DNA from: a virus
Direction: 5' to 3' (one strand)
IMG/VR virus record: IMGVR_UViG_3300046048_000161
Location: 1 to 21,595 of that record
DNA length: 21,595 nucleotides
Notes under the pieces: model-generated
The model's database searches: none
What the model saw: the letters and a program-made list of their open reading frames with translations, nothing else
Told to the model about the DNA's origin: nothing
Shown here: positions 1-5,852 of the stretch, piece after piece
Numbering within the stretch: position 1 is the stretch's first letter
How the letters are laid out: the number at the start of each line of letters is the position of its first letter
Made by a program: the position numbers and the translations under genes

Positions 1-333
1 CTTACGGTATTCGCAATCCTCACAGTTATTCAGACCAAGCTCCCTCTTGTTCGTGTTGTTGTTGTCCCGATCCATATAGATGCAGAACGGACACAACTTG
101 GCATCAGAGAGGTTTACACTAGGATCATCGAGATACCCAAGCATCCTGCGAGTCACTTCGAGCAGCCCTTCATAGGACCATCCATTGATAACATCATCGG
201 TTTCTCTTGGATTAATAACAGGAACATTGTCATAGTCCGGACCACCAACTACAAAATAGACAGTCTCCTGTTTTAAGTCCTGAAGTCCAATGAAAGTGTC
301 AACCATTAAAGCCTTAGCCTCTTTCCTATTCAT
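1..333 (-). CDS. Partial small zinc-ribbon protein, C-terminus off window
   Basis: This leftward gene runs off the left edge, so only 111 residues are visible. The frame has no stop from ATG 333 down to position 1. The start is well supported: a strong GGAGGAGGA Shine-Dalgarno lies at 347-339, five bases before the ATG. The visible protein starts MNRKEAKAL, is mixed in composition, and ends with two cysteine pairs, CPFC at residues 81-84 and CEDC at 104-107. That CxxC-x19-CxxC spacing fits a four-cysteine zinc-binding ribbon or knuckle. It is the downstream member of a two-gene leftward unit after the 551-1336 gene. I do not recognise the family. Small zinc-ribbon proteins of this kind are common among phage early genes, but a DNA- or RNA-binding role here is only inferred. 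Confidence 0.8.
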   Translation of the reverse strand, partial: MNRKEAKALMVDTFIGLQDLKQETVYFVVGGPDYDNVPVINPRETDDVINGWSYEGLLEVTRRMLGYLDDPSVNLSDAKLCPFCIYMDRDNNNTNKRELGLNNCEDCEYRK

Positions 334-338
334 ACATT

Positions 339-347
339 TCCTCCTCC
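339..347 (-). promoter_or_regulatory. Shine-Dalgarno GGAGGAGGA of the leftmost gene
   Basis: Read on the minus strand this is GGAGGAGGA, five bases before ATG 333. It is exactly complementary over nine bases to a pyrimidine loop in the upstream leader (plus-strand 465-473). A small hairpin (CGCGT, 5-base loop, ACGCG; 347-361) sits directly upstream of it. Confidence 0.75.
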
Positions 348-397
348 GCGTATTCCACGCGATCTAAGGGTTAAAGTTATGCATCAGAGGATACACC

Positions 398-413
398 ATG
401 CATCCGGATGCAT
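398..413. repeat. 16-bp palindrome ATGCATCCGGATGCAT, copy 1
   Basis: This is a perfect inverted repeat and one of five copies in the window (398, 536, 1375, 2956, 16534). It lies in the gap between the two leftward genes, 65 bp upstream of ATG 333. As DNA it could bind a dimeric protein. As RNA it would form a 6-bp hairpin with a CCGG loop. A half-site, ATGCATC, sits nearby at 379-385. The flanks of the five copies are not conserved, so the palindrome itself is the repeated unit. Confidence 0.9.
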
Positions 414-419
414 AAAATC

Positions 420-515
420 GGGGAACAAAGGACTACCAATAGATCAGGGTATGAGACAGGCAAAGGAGGAGGACCTGTATCCAGACTATAACCTATTGGT
501 AGTCCTCTGCTCCCC
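420..515 (-). ncRNA. Long hairpin leader with anti-Shine-Dalgarno loop
   Basis: Two 23-base arms (420-442 and 493-515) are inverted repeats. In the minus-strand RNA all 23 positions pair, two of them as G-U wobbles. In the plus-strand RNA the same two positions become A-C mismatches, so the functional transcript is probably leftward, matching the flanking genes. Within the 50-base loop an inner hairpin (ACAGG/CCTGT, 456-460 with 474-478) exposes UCCUCCUCC (473-465 in the minus RNA). That is the exact complement of the GGAGGAGGA ribosome-binding site of the downstream gene. The long stem is followed by GAUUUUA, a short U-run. It may be a cis-acting control of the partial leftmost gene, an attenuator, or a small RNA. 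The pairing is seen in the sequence; the role is inferred. Confidence 0.6.
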
Positions 516-530
516 GAAGGGAGCGAGAGG
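504..530 (-). promoter_or_regulatory. UUCG-capped hairpin competing with the long stem
   Basis: The minus RNA reads CCUCU, a bulged C, GCUCCC, the UUCG tetraloop, GGGAGC, AGAGG: eleven pairs capped by the very stable C(UUCG)G loop. It starts about 20 bases after the stop codon of the 551-1336 gene. The 3' half of this hairpin is also the outer part of the 5' arm of the long stem at 420-515, so the two structures exclude each other. No U-tract follows it, so it is a poor stand-alone terminator. Confidence 0.6.
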
Positions 531-535
531 AATTC

Positions 536-551
536 GTGCATCCAGATGCAT
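536..551. repeat. Palindrome copy 2, two mismatches
   Basis: The sequence GTGCATCCAGATGCAT differs from the 16-bp palindrome at positions 1 and 9. Its last base overlaps the stop codon (TTA on the plus strand, 551-553) of the leftward gene. Together with the copy at 1375 it brackets that gene. Confidence 0.75.
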
Positions 552-1336
552 TACTTCAAGGTCTTGTTGATCATGGCCTTGATTTCATCCAGAATGGGGA
601 ACATTTCAGCTTTTACCTTCTTGGCATCCGCCTTTTTGGTAACGTACTTATCGATGACACCTTTGAGTGCCTTTGCATTGGTAATTGACTGTTTTACAGG
701 ATCGACAGGCCTTTTGGCCTTGTACGAATTCATGGTTGCGCGGATAATTTCCTTGGCAGCAAAACCACCGTTGACAAAGAGTTTTTCCTCCGCCGCTTTG
801 TAGCCCTGATCATCGCGCATCGGAATGAATGCATAGATGAATTCACGGCCACGCTCGTAAGGCACTGATAATTCGGTGAAGTTAGTCCATTTGACCTGCC
901 CCTTACGCGGACCGGAAGTAAACCGTACTGGAGTAATCTTGCCAGTGTTCCGGGCCTCGAGTTTATCAGGGACCGTAGTTGCAGACTCCAGTAACTTCCG
1001 GAAAGCAGTGAACCCTTCATCAGCATCCTTACAGTGCAGGATACCTGCTTCGGAGATAAGCTCGCAGACCTTTGCTTTGACCTGCTTATCAGACTCCCCT
1101 GCTGCCAATGCATAGCTGATAGTATCATCAGCAATACTCCGGAGGTCCTCTGTTACTGCTATTGAATCAGCAGTCAAAGACTTAGTAGTCTTAGCAGGTT
1201 TCTTCTTCGGAGCAGGTGCAGGATCGGGAGTAACTGGATCAACTGCCATGTTCATTAGCATGGTAGCGATAGCTTCATCTGCGAGTCCTGCTGCTTTCAG
1301 TGCCTTAGCCGTCTCTGTGATTGTACTAGTGTTCAT
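551..1336 (-). CDS. Unknown protein, Pro/Ala/Lys linker and Lys-rich C-terminus
   Basis: This is a 261-residue protein of no family I recognise. I start it at ATG 1336 (MNTSTIT) rather than ATG 1342, because the AGGAGG at 1350-1345 is 8 bases from the former and only 2 from the latter. Residues 1-30 look like a small helical unit (TAKALKAAGLADEAIATML). Residues about 32-52 form a flexible linker rich in Pro, Ala and Lys (PAPAPKKKPAKTTKS). A folded mixed region follows to about 200, including RFTSGPRKGQVKW and FIYAFIPMRDDQGYKAAEEKLF. The last 55 residues are helical and Lys-rich. The basic linker and tail would suit nucleic-acid binding, but that is inference. Palindrome copies lie at both ends of the gene, and a structured leader links it to the downstream leftward gene. 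It is probably an early gene because it runs opposite to the virion operon. Confidence 0.8.
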   Translation of the reverse strand: MNTSTITETAKALKAAGLADEAIATMLMNMAVDPVTPDPAPAPKKKPAKTTKSLTADSIAVTEDLRSIADDTISYALAAGESDKQVKAKVCELISEAGILHCKDADEGFTAFRKLLESATTVPDKLEARNTGKITPVRFTSGPRKGQVKWTNFTELSVPYERGREFIYAFIPMRDDQGYKAAEEKLFVNGGFAAKEIIRATMNSYKAKRPVDPVKQSITNAKALKGVIDKYVTKKADAKKVKAEMFPILDEIKAMINKTLK

Positions 1337-1374
1337 AATCATATCCTCCTATGAACGATAAGGTTTACCGGATT

Positions 1375-1390
1375 ATGCATCCGGATGCAT
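1375..1390. repeat. Palindrome ATGCATCCGGATGCAT, copy 3 (exact)
   Basis: This exact copy lies 38 bp upstream of the start of the 551-1336 gene, in its probable promoter or 5' leader. A second small hairpin, CTTCGG-GATGT-CCGAAG (1392-1408), abuts it. The position would suit an operator or a leader hairpin. Confidence 0.9.
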
Positions 1391-1620
1391 TCTTCGGGAT
1401 GTCCGAAGGTAATCCATATTGTTTCTACCTATCCTCTCGCGGAATTTGGTAGATAACCCCTCGAAACCCCGGTGGGGAGTGCCTTTGCGAGGCCCCTATG
1501 GACCCCTTAGATCGTGGTGAACCCCGGGCATATCGCGGGGGGATGGTACCTCTCTCTATGGACCCCCCAGAATTACAGAGGGTGGTTCTCATCCCACTTA
1601 ATCTCAATCAATTTATCTTA
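1391..1620. other. G+C-rich, structure-prone intergenic block
   Basis: No convincing gene is seen here. The block 1441-1560 is 59% G+C by count, against 28% just to the right (1681-1740). It holds many potential pairings: TCTACC/GGTAGA (1424-1429 with 1448-1453), CTCGC/GCGAG (1436-1440 with 1487-1491), CCCC-GGT-GGGG (1467-1477) and GGGGGG/CCCCCC (1537-1542 with 1563-1568). An 11-bp direct repeat CTATGGACCCC occurs at 1496 and again exactly 60 bp later at 1556. A 7-bp hairpin AATCAAT/ATTGATT (1606-1626) ends the block. It may encode a structured RNA or the leader of a divergent promoter region; its strand is not decided. Confidence 0.45.
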
Positions 1621-1660
1621 TTGATTCTACGTGGAAATAGGGGAAAGTGAAAACAGGGGG

Positions 1661-1693
1661 TTGATAAACCATGTAAATCTTACTGATTATAAT
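1661..1693 (+). promoter_or_regulatory. Weak sigma70-like promoter candidate for the rightward operon
   Basis: A perfect TATAAT lies at 1688-1693, in the A+T-rich part of the divergent gap and 117 bp before the terminase start. The best upstream element, TTGATA (1661-1666), is 21 bp away, longer than the usual 16-18 bp. The -10 match is good but the promoter as a whole is uncertain. Apart from this, 1621-1774 shows only low-complexity A+T-rich DNA. Confidence 0.3.
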
Positions 1694-1774
1694 ATAGAGT
1701 ATCTAAAAGAAGCATAAGTAATACTGGTAAGCACTAAGGATACTAATGTTGGTTTAAGTAACTGTAGTTACACT

Positions 1775-1810
1775 GATCTTAACTCTGATCTTAACTCTTA
1801 TCTTATCTCT
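1775..1810 (+). repeat. Three tandem 12-bp repeats ending at the TerS start codon
   Basis: Two identical GATCTTAACTCT units and one variant TATCTTATCTCT lie head to tail at 1775-1786, 1787-1798 and 1799-1810, and ATG 1811 follows immediately. The array fills the position where a Shine-Dalgarno would be, and none is present. It could be a set of protein-binding sites or an unstructured pyrimidine-rich translational enhancer. Confidence 0.85.
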
Positions 1811-2884
1811 ATGAACAACCTAACAGGTCACACCTTTGGTTCCCTAGTGGTTCTAGGTCCCACTAGTAGACGCTCAAGTAGTAAAGAGATTATCTGGGAA
1901 TGTCGCTGTGAATGCGGGAGGTTAGCCTACTATAGAACCTCCCGGTTATCCAGTGGGGTACGGAAGACTTGTGGCATCTGTAAGAAGAACGAGAGAAAGA
2001 AACGTCATTGGGAACTTCGGAAAAAAGACAGGGCTAGACAAGGGAAGTTGCCATTCAGTACCTTCAAGCTCGCAGATCAACTAAAGATGATCAATGAGTT
2101 CTGCTTCGGATTGAACTACAGAGAACTCTCAGAGAAACACAATGTTACATATGATACACTTCGTAATGGAATCCAACTGTACCGGGAACGGTTGAACACA
2201 GCATACGAGTTACACTACATGGCTAACCTACAGAAAACATCATTAAGCGTAGATACAATCAAGAATGCCCTTAAGACTGAATTCATCTTACCTGTATTGC
2301 GGGATATGTTATCCCCTGATGACACTGATGTCCTCACTGATCATGAAATAATGTATTGTTATCTCTATGTTAACACTGGATCAAACGAGATAGCACTCAA
2401 GGAAAGCCAGTTGGTATCCTGTTTACGAGAACAAACACCGATCAGAATGCAGTATCTTGGGATGTATCTCCGAGAGAAACCAAATATCAAACAGTATATC
2501 TTACTGTTACAAGATGAGAAGCTCGAAGAAGTAAAGACTTCTAAGAAAGTAGTCCAAAGAGAACTCATAACTCAGATTGAGCAACTCAAAGAAATCATAT
2601 CCGTGGGCCGTGGCACAGCTTCAGACCGTGGACACATCATCCGGGCAATCGAATTACTGGGGAAAACAGAGGGTGCTTTCACAGAGAATATCAAAATTGA
2701 AGAGGTCAAAGCCAGTGACGCACTTGATAAGCTCTTGGAAATGGCTAAGCAAGCGGTTTCCTCGGATGGAGAAGAGGAGTGGTCCCTCGAACCTAGTGAC
2801 TCAGACAGCGAACCTGTTAGATTGCTCGGAGATGGAAGTCTTCCAGAGGGCAGCGAAAGAATGGAACAAGAAGCTATACCCTAG
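1811..2884 (+). CDS. Terminase small subunit with fused N-terminal zinc ribbon
   Basis: This 357-residue protein lies directly upstream of the large terminase. Small subunits recognise phage DNA and regulate packaging. Residues about 2-60 (LTGHTFGSLVVLG, then Cys31, 33, 35, 54 and 57) resemble the small zinc-ribbon module found at the N-terminus of many phage HNH and DNA-binding proteins. Residues about 93-126 look like a helix-turn-helix (YRELSEKHNVTYDTL). Residues 174-236 (LTDHEIMYCYLY through NIKQYILLLQDEKL) and 276-290 (HIIRAIELLGKTEGAF) match the pattern of Terminase_2-type small subunits. The tail is acidic. At 357 residues it is about twice the usual TerS length, which fits a fusion. 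ATG 1811 is chosen because the zinc module begins right there, although no Shine-Dalgarno precedes it. The TerS call rests on motif pattern and position. Confidence 0.75.
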   Translation: MNNLTGHTFGSLVVLGPTSRRSSSKEIIWECRCECGRLAYYRTSRLSSGVRKTCGICKKNERKKRHWELRKKDRARQGKLPFSTFKLADQLKMINEFCFGLNYRELSEKHNVTYDTLRNGIQLYRERLNTAYELHYMANLQKTSLSVDTIKNALKTEFILPVLRDMLSPDDTDVLTDHEIMYCYLYVNTGSNEIALKESQLVSCLREQTPIRMQYLGMYLREKPNIKQYILLLQDEKLEEVKTSKKVVQRELITQIEQLKEIISVGRGTASDRGHIIRAIELLGKTEGAFTENIKIEEVKASDALDKLLEMAKQAVSSDGEEEWSLEPSDSDSEPVRLLGDGSLPEGSERMEQEAIP

Positions 2885-2955
2885 TATCTTCATTTGTTAC
2901 ATCAACTACGAACAGGTACCATGGTGGGTTAAGGCCTACTGCGATAATCTAATAA

Positions 2956-2971
2956 ATGCATCCGGATGCAC
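2956..2971. repeat. Palindrome copy 4, one mismatch, overlapping the terL start
   Basis: The sequence ATGCATCCGGATGCAC differs from the 16-bp palindrome only at its last base. It lies in the 81-bp gap between the terminase subunits, and its right half supplies the first ATG (2966) of the large subunit. Apart from this copy I see nothing in the gap. Confidence 0.85.
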
Positions 2972-4375
2972 GAAATGACTCCACAACAGAAAATGGATAA
3001 GCTGATTGCTCTCTGGTCTAAGGACCCACTATTGGGAGTCAAATCATTATTCAATGTTGATCCAACACCACAACAGAGAAGTTTAATCGTAGCAGCATGG
3101 AAACAGAAAGCAAGGGCAGCAGCCTCTAGTGCTCAGGGAGCCGGTAAGACTGCTACTCTAGTATGGTTAACCTTTCTATTCCTGCTCACTCAGAACGACT
3201 GTCGTATTCTAATTACATCTCCAAGTGCCAACCAACTCCGTCGAGTTTTCAGCTCTGAGATACATAAGTGGCATTCTCGTATGCCTCCTATCTTCAGAGA
3301 TCAATTCATTATCACACAAGATAAGATAGCCCTCAAAGGTAAAGAGGGATTTCAATTTGCATCTTTAGTTACAGCTTCCGCAGAACACGAGGAGAACCTC
3401 CAAGGTGGACACGCTGAGAACTATATTATCCTCGCTGATGAGGCCTCGGGTATCGAAGAGAAAATCTTTGATCTACTCTTGGGTACCCTCGGTACTGCCA
3501 TCGGTGGTTATGCAGGTGGTAGGTTTATCTTAACAAGCAACCCACTTCGCAGCTCCGGAAGATTCTGGGAAATCTTCGCTAAGGAAATGGAGGGGTGGGA
3601 CAGGTTGTTCTTCTCAGCCTACGAGTCACCAATCCTCTCTGCTGAGTGGATCGAGGAAATGAAGAATACATATGGGGAAGACTCTGATATCTTCAGGGTT
3701 CGTGTACTTGGGAGATTTCCAAGACGAGCCTCTGCTCAATTCTTCAACACTGATTCTGTCAACGAGGCCATGGCTAGATTCATACCCCCTCAAATATTCG
3801 GGGCTTATCCGAGATTGGTTGGGGTGGACGTGGCCCGGTTCGGTGATGACAAAACAATCTTTGCCCTCCGTCAGGGACCTAAGCTCCTTGAGTACACACC
3901 GTTCTCTGGGTTGGATAACATGGAGGTTGTTGGTAAACTGGTAGAGTATCATCAGAAGTGGATGGCTAGTGGTATTTTCATAGATGCAATCGGGCTTGGT
4001 TCCGGTGTCTATGATAGAGCTAAAGAGCTTGGCCTCCCTGTTCACTCAGTAGTAGTCTCACAGAAATCAACTGAACCGCGAACCTATTTTAATTTACGAT
4101 CACAATTATATGGAGAATTAAAACTGTGGCTCGAGAATGGTGCCGATATCCCGAAGGATGACACAGTACTCTCACAGTTCCTCTCCATGGAATACGGATA
4201 CAACAACAAGATGCAGTTGCAAATGATTGGTAAAAAGGAGATCAAAGCAAAAGGACTTGACTCCCCGGATATACCCGATGCAATATCATTAACATTCTAT
4301 AACCAAGCACTGCGGAAGCACAATGCTGTAGTCGCACCTAGACAGGTAAGGAGAACTGATTACCTCTGGGTGTAA
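2966..4375 (+). CDS. terL: Terminase large subunit (packaging ATPase-nuclease)
   Basis: This is the motor that pumps DNA into the prohead through the portal and cuts it. The 469 residues are a normal length and contain both domains. The ATPase has Walker A SAQGAGKT (55-62), Walker B YIILADEA (153-160) and a coupling-type SNP (191-193). The RNase H-like nuclease has VGVDVARFGDD (Asp288), IFIDAIG (Asp340) and SPDIPDAIS (Asp435 or Asp438), the expected acidic triad. ATG 2966 lies inside the palindrome; a second Met at 2975 (MTPQQ) is an equally possible start, and neither has a clear Shine-Dalgarno. The C-terminus ends LRKHNAVVAPRQVRRTDYLWV-like, basic and aromatic, possibly the portal-contacting tail. 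Its stop overlaps the Shine-Dalgarno of the next small gene, suggesting translational coupling. Confidence 0.95.
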   Translation: MHEMTPQQKMDKLIALWSKDPLLGVKSLFNVDPTPQQRSLIVAAWKQKARAAASSAQGAGKTATLVWLTFLFLLTQNDCRILITSPSANQLRRVFSSEIHKWHSRMPPIFRDQFIITQDKIALKGKEGFQFASLVTASAEHEENLQGGHAENYIILADEASGIEEKIFDLLLGTLGTAIGGYAGGRFILTSNPLRSSGRFWEIFAKEMEGWDRLFFSAYESPILSAEWIEEMKNTYGEDSDIFRVRVLGRFPRRASAQFFNTDSVNEAMARFIPPQIFGAYPRLVGVDVARFGDDKTIFALRQGPKLLEYTPFSGLDNMEVVGKLVEYHQKWMASGIFIDAIGLGSGVYDRAKELGLPVHSVVVSQKSTEPRTYFNLRSQLYGELKLWLENGADIPKDDTVLSQFLSMEYGYNNKMQLQMIGKKEIKAKGLDSPDIPDAISLTFYNQALRKHNAVVAPRQVRRTDYLWV

Positions 4376-4384
4376 GGAGGTATC

Positions 4385-4516
4385 ATGGAGGATAAAGATT
4401 TAATCGACTACTTCAAAGGACTCTGGAATGAGCTTAATGCTTATGTATATGTCAGGGTCATGGCTCTCAAAAAACTGTGGAATAAACTTTTAAAGAAACT
4501 TATTATTGGTGATTAA
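4385..4516 (+). CDS. 43-residue basic-amphipathic small protein
   Basis: This very short gene has a strong AAGGAGGT Shine-Dalgarno (4374-4381) overlapping the terL stop, four bases before the ATG. The product begins MEDKDLIDYFKGLW and ends LKKLWNKLLKKLIIGD. The second half would form an amphipathic helix with Lys on one face and Leu, Ile and Trp on the other, so it may sit on a membrane or bind a partner. One base separates it from the next gene, which encodes a membrane protein. The function is unknown; a lysis-related role is only suggested by context. Confidence 0.7.
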   Translation: MEDKDLIDYFKGLWNELNAYVYVRVMALKKLWNKLLKKLIIGD

Positions 4517-4517
4517 T

Positions 4518-4952
4518 ATGCCTATCCCCTTAGAACTAATAACAATGGGTGCCGGTTTCGTAGCTTCTGCTTTCACTACATTATTCTCTAAGTCAATGGA
4601 GAAACGTCAGCAGATGTTCGAGATCGCTGTCACTCGTGGTCAGGCCCAAGCAGAAATCTATGAGAAAGCTAGGACACAGGGTTCTCAGGGGTTTCATATT
4701 ACCCGACGGATTATCGCATTGGGTGTTATCGGTACTATACTGTTCAGTACAATGATAGCTCCTATCTTTTTCCCAGACCTACCTATCACTGTAGGGCTGT
4801 CGGAGAGTGTATCTGGGTTCTGGTTTTTCAGCGATCCGCACGAGAAGTTCAACTGGTATACATTTAATGGTGGTATCGTAATGACACCACTGCTTACTCA
4901 CATGGGCTACGCAATAGCCGGTCTATTCTTTGGGAACCAAATAGCAAAATGA
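4518..4952 (+). CDS. Three-segment membrane protein, holin-like candidate
   Basis: This is a 144-residue protein. I start it at ATG 4518 (MPIPLELIT), one base after the preceding stop, with a weak GGTGA upstream; an in-frame TTG at 4506 is less likely. Three hydrophobic stretches are visible: residues about 3-23 (LELITMGAGFVASAFTTLF), 66-86 (IIALGVIGTILFSTMIAPIFF) and 118-140 (GIVMTPLLTHMGYAIAGLFF). Between the first two is a charged amphipathic helix (SMEKRQQMFEIAVTRGQAQ). The size, topology and position beside a second small membrane protein fit a phage holin of the three-segment class, but no endolysin is seen in the window. It could instead be a virion or DNA-ejection membrane protein. 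The stop overlaps the next start in an ATGA. Confidence 0.7.
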   Translation: MPIPLELITMGAGFVASAFTTLFSKSMEKRQQMFEIAVTRGQAQAEIYEKARTQGSQGFHITRRIIALGVIGTILFSTMIAPIFFPDLPITVGLSESVSGFWFFSDPHEKFNWYTFNGGIVMTPLLTHMGYAIAGLFFGNQIAK

Positions 4953-5521
4953 AATGGGCAATACTTAGTATTCCTCATACCGGGACTCACTTTGTTTTGG
5001 ATTTACTAGGGGGATCAGTCCCCAAGCTGAAAGAGCAAATGAACATTCCGTATGAACAGAACGGAAACAGTTACTATGTCTCTCATAGTTACAGACTGAC
5101 GATCTTTGAGATTATGGAGGATCAGGGTTACGAAATAGTCTGTCCTATGAGACATCCTATCACAACCATTATATCATGGGCAAACTGGCAAGCACGACAG
5201 CCGGTGGACCTCAACGCTGTGGTAGGCGGAGACAACCTCCCCGATGTCTGGCAGTACTTCGAACCAGACTTTGTACCAAAACTGTATCGGGGGATCATAA
5301 CTGCAAATCAACTGTACAATATAAACTTCCTACCTATTGACTCAGAGTATAGGCAGGACTACTTGGATTGTTTTAACAGAAAGTACAACCTTAATATCAC
5401 TACACAATGGAAGCCTCTCAATAGTATTGGGGAGCACGACGAGCAAGTCCCTGAGAGATTGATTGATGAGGTTGAACATTTAACCAAGAGCAACCCTGAG
5501 TTCTTCGGGATGTTCTACTAA
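4949..5521 (+). CDS. Sulfotransferase-like P-loop protein
   Basis: The 190-residue protein opens with SIPHTGTHF (residues 7-15), which matches the 5'-phosphosulfate loop of PAPS-dependent sulfotransferases (consensus PKSGTTW, SIPRSGTHF). The second signature is MRHPITTIISW: Arg68 and Ser76 are eight residues apart, the spacing of the conserved Arg-Ser pair that holds the 3'-phosphate of PAPS. Downstream, about 115-190, it is shorter than full sulfotransferases (usually 250 or more). The start overlaps the upstream stop (ATGA). It would move a sulfate group to a carbohydrate or protein, perhaps a virion glycan or host surface polymer; the substrate cannot be told. Related nucleotide-binding P-loop folds are the main alternative. 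Its place inside a virion and lysis operon is unusual. Confidence 0.7.
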   Translation: MKWAILSIPHTGTHFVLDLLGGSVPKLKEQMNIPYEQNGNSYYVSHSYRLTIFEIMEDQGYEIVCPMRHPITTIISWANWQARQPVDLNAVVGGDNLPDVWQYFEPDFVPKLYRGIITANQLYNINFLPIDSEYRQDYLDCFNRKYNLNITTQWKPLNSIGEHDEQVPERLIDEVEHLTKSNPEFFGMFY

Positions 5522-5529
5522 CTTCAACA

Positions 5530-5564
5530 CTCCGGTTCTGTGGTGGGCACAGGTAAGGCCGGGG
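5530..5564 (+). promoter_or_regulatory. Nested hairpin in the gap before the XhlA-like gene
   Basis: An outer 6-bp stem (CTCCGG 5530-5535 with CCGGGG 5559-5564, one G-U) encloses a 5-bp hairpin CTGTG-GTGGG-CACAG (5538-5552). It fills most of the 56-base gap between the sulfotransferase-like gene and the gene at 5578. There is no U-run, so it is not a typical terminator. Confidence 0.45.
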
Positions 5565-5577
5565 AAAGGGATTGGAG

Positions 5578-5850
5578 ATGACTTCCGGTATAACAAAAGA
5601 TACATTTAAAGCTATGGATATCCCAAGCAAACTGGATGTTCTCTTCGATTATGTCCATAGTATGCAAGAGAACGTACCAATACGCTGTGAAAAGAGGGCA
5701 GAAAACTGTGGAAAAAGATTTGATGCTATTGAAAGAAAGCATAAAATCTGGGGCTTAGTTAACAGCACTCTGGTCTCAACCTTCAGCTTTATTGGTGGGT
5801 TCGCTGCAGTATGGGCAGCAATCAAACTTAAGATGTTCGGAGGGCACTAA
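5578..5850 (+). CDS. XhlA-like small membrane-anchored protein
   Basis: This is a 90-residue protein starting at ATG 5578 (MTSGITKDTF), preceded by AAAGGG seven bases away; an in-frame TTG at 5572 lacks room for a ribosome-binding site. The N-terminal two-thirds is soluble and charged, with a short coiled-coil-like helix (RCEKRAENCGKRFDAIERKHK, about 36-56) containing two cysteines. One hydrophobic segment follows near the C-terminus (LVNSTLVSTFSFIGGFAAVWAAI). This layout, a helix rich in Glu and Arg, then a Trp, then one C-terminal membrane segment, is that of the XhlA family of phage lysis accessory proteins. The assignment is by pattern only. Together with the gene at 4518 it could make a lysis cassette. 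Confidence 0.65.
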   Translation: MTSGITKDTFKAMDIPSKLDVLFDYVHSMQENVPIRCEKRAENCGKRFDAIERKHKIWGLVNSTLVSTFSFIGGFAAVWAAIKLKMFGGH

Positions 5851-5852
5851 CC

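Noticed and set aside
398-551. CRISPR-like array from the repeated palindrome
   Set aside because: The copies are separated by 122 bp to over 13 kb, lack uniform spacers, and no cas gene is present.
379-570. Rightward 63-residue frame across the leader region
   Set aside because: It overlaps the inverted repeat and the end of a real leftward gene, and it has no ribosome-binding site or protein features.
1425-1607. 60-residue minus-strand frame in the G+C-rich gap
   Set aside because: The composition is that of open G+C-rich DNA, there is no ribosome-binding site, and the protein is low-complexity. The RNA-structure reading explains the bases better.
2577-2978. 133-residue frame overlapping the terS end
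   Set aside because: It lies in another phase of the small terminase gene and runs into the palindrome. It is a shadow.
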